A DNA stretch of 6,647 nucleotides from NCBI GenBank assembly GCA_946630405.1, contig CAMOYW010000053.1, positions 1 through 6,647 on the forward strand, read 5' to 3'. The DNA comes from an uncultured Clostridia bacterium (GTDB lineage: Bacteria; Bacillota; Clostridia; Lachnospirales; CAG-274). The position numbers and the translations under genes are program-made. This document shows, piece by piece, positions 6,272-6,647 of the stretch (positions within the stretch are counted from its first letter, which is position 1; each line of letters begins with the position of its first letter). A model generated the notes under the pieces. That model did no database searches. It saw only the letters and a program-made list of their open reading frames with translations, and was not told where the DNA came from.

Positions 6272-6345
6272 TCGGGGCGACAGGATTTGAACCTGCGACC
6301 TCAGCGTCCCTAACGCTGCGCGCTACCAAGCTACGCTACACCCCG
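6272..6345 (-). tRNA. tRNA-Pro (anticodon AGG)
   Basis: The minus strand folds into a complete cloverleaf of 74 nt. The acceptor CGGGGTG pairs with CGCCCCG (one G-U). The D arm is GCGT/GCGC, the anticodon stem CAGCG/CGCTG with loop TTAGGGA, and the T arm GCAGG-TTCAAAT-CCTGT. The discriminator is A at 6272. Loop position 34-36 is AGG, which reads proline codon CCU (and others if A34 becomes inosine). G37 follows, as expected for a proline tRNA, and the whole gene resembles bacterial tRNA-Pro. CCA is not encoded (TTA follows the discriminator), so it must be added enzymatically. An A at position 34 is uncommon in bacteria outside tRNA-Arg(ACG). Confidence 0.96.
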
Positions 6346-6357
6346 CAAACAAAAGAG

Positions 6358-6386
6358 ATTATAGCACCCTCAAATCGGTTTGTCAA
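6358..6386 (-). promoter_or_regulatory. Full-consensus sigma-A promoter of the tRNA-Pro gene
   Basis: TTGACA (6381-6386), a 17-bp spacer and TATAAT (6358-6363), with an extended -10 TGC just upstream of the hexamer. Both hexamers are perfect. The expected start near 6351 gives a leader of only about 6 nt before the mature tRNA 5' end. An A/T-tract-rich stretch upstream (about 6387-6430) could act as an UP element. Confidence 0.92.
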
Positions 6387-6495
6387 GAATTATTTTCAAA
6401 AATTTTATTTTTTTAAAAAATTCCACTTTTTTTAAAACATAATAAAACAGTTTAAATCGTAAAAACATAAGTTAATCAAGATTTGAAGAAAATAC

Positions 6496-6524
6496 TTGCA
6501 GACTATGAGCAACCATGATATAAT
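6496..6524 (+). promoter_or_regulatory. Extended -10 promoter of the adenine methyltransferase gene
   Basis: A perfect TATAAT (6519-6524) is preceded by TGA (TGn extended -10). A weak -35, TTGCAG (6496-6501), lies at a 17-bp spacing. The expected start near 6531 gives a leader of about 26 nt to the ATG at 6557. The unit is flanked by the inverted hexamers CTTGCA (6495-6500) and TGCAAG (6527-6532). Confidence 0.65.
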
Positions 6525-6556
6525 AATGCAAGCTCAAATAATAGAAAGGTGTTTTT

Positions 6557-6647
6557 ATGAACCCGTTAATTAAATGGCCCGGCGGTAAAACCGGAGAAAT
6601 AAGCAAAATTGAACCACATATTCCAAATTATAAACGATATGTTGAGC
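6557..6647 (+). CDS. DNA adenine methyltransferase, D12 class (N-terminal fragment)
   Basis: Thirty codons from an ATG at 6557 run off the right edge. AAAGG (6545-6549) lies 7 nt upstream. The N-terminus N-P-L-I-K-W-P-G-G-K-T-G-E-I (2-15), followed by I-P-N-Y-K-R-Y-V-E (22-30), matches the opening of D12-class N6-adenine methyltransferases (Dam/DpnM type), where K-W-x-G-G-K helps bind S-adenosylmethionine and an E-P-F-x-G-x-G motif follows just beyond the Y-V-E. The window ends before that motif and the D-P-P-Y catalytic site. Whether it is an orphan or part of a restriction-modification system cannot be seen. It is transcribed divergently from the tRNA and pot operon. Confidence 0.85.
   Translation, partial: MNPLIKWPGGKTGEISKIEPHIPNYKRYVE

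Noticed and set aside
6181..6435. Plus-strand open frame of 84 codons containing G-A-T-G-F-E-P-A-T-S
   Set aside because: This is the antisense translation of the tRNA-Pro gene and its flanks. The GATGFEPATS string is a familiar spurious product of tRNA antisense frames. It also overlaps two promoters and a terminator.

Overview
The window looks like chromosomal DNA from a low-to-mid-GC Gram-positive bacterium, most likely a gut-type member of the Clostridia. The support is strong Shine-Dalgarno sites, consensus sigma-A promoters with 17-bp spacers, a Gram-positive-style PotD lipoprotein, a secreted protein with a copper-amine-oxidase-type N-terminal domain, and AT-rich intergenic DNA. The genus cannot be fixed from the sequence.

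Layout from left to right. Positions 1-294 (minus) hold the N-terminal 98 codons of a membrane-anchored protein that runs off the left edge; its promoter is at 335-363. A hairpin at 458-499 fits a terminator for the large minus-strand operon. That operon covers 506-6126 and reads right to left as potA, potB, potC, potD and then a secreted DUF2334-type polysaccharide-deacetylase-like gene. Junctions are very tight: TAA directly followed by TTG, TAA directly followed by ATG, a 4-nt ATGA overlap, then a 21-nt gap. One sigma-A promoter at 6162-6190 drives it. Upstream, also on the minus strand, is a tRNA-Pro gene with anticodon AGG (6272-6345), with its own consensus promoter and a strong intrinsic terminator that insulates it from potA. 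Diverging on the plus strand at 6557 is the first 30 codons of a D12-class (Dam-like) DNA adenine methyltransferase, cut by the right edge.

The operon encodes a complete polyamine (spermidine/putrescine-type) ABC importer: PotD binds the polyamine outside, PotB and PotC form the membrane channel, and PotA hydrolyses ATP. The fifth gene is a predicted exported carbohydrate-active enzyme of unknown link to polyamines.

The most unusual item is PotA itself. It has 530 residues where about 350-380 is usual. The excess is one 175-residue block (residues 319-493) in the C-terminal TOBE domain. It consists of two diverged tandem modules that resemble, from memory, the beta-rich repeats of Firmicute cell-surface proteins. 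Other points of note are a perfect 7+7 bp dyad filling the potA promoter spacer, the AGG anticodon of the tRNA-Pro, and a possible degenerate GDSL motif in the left-edge protein.
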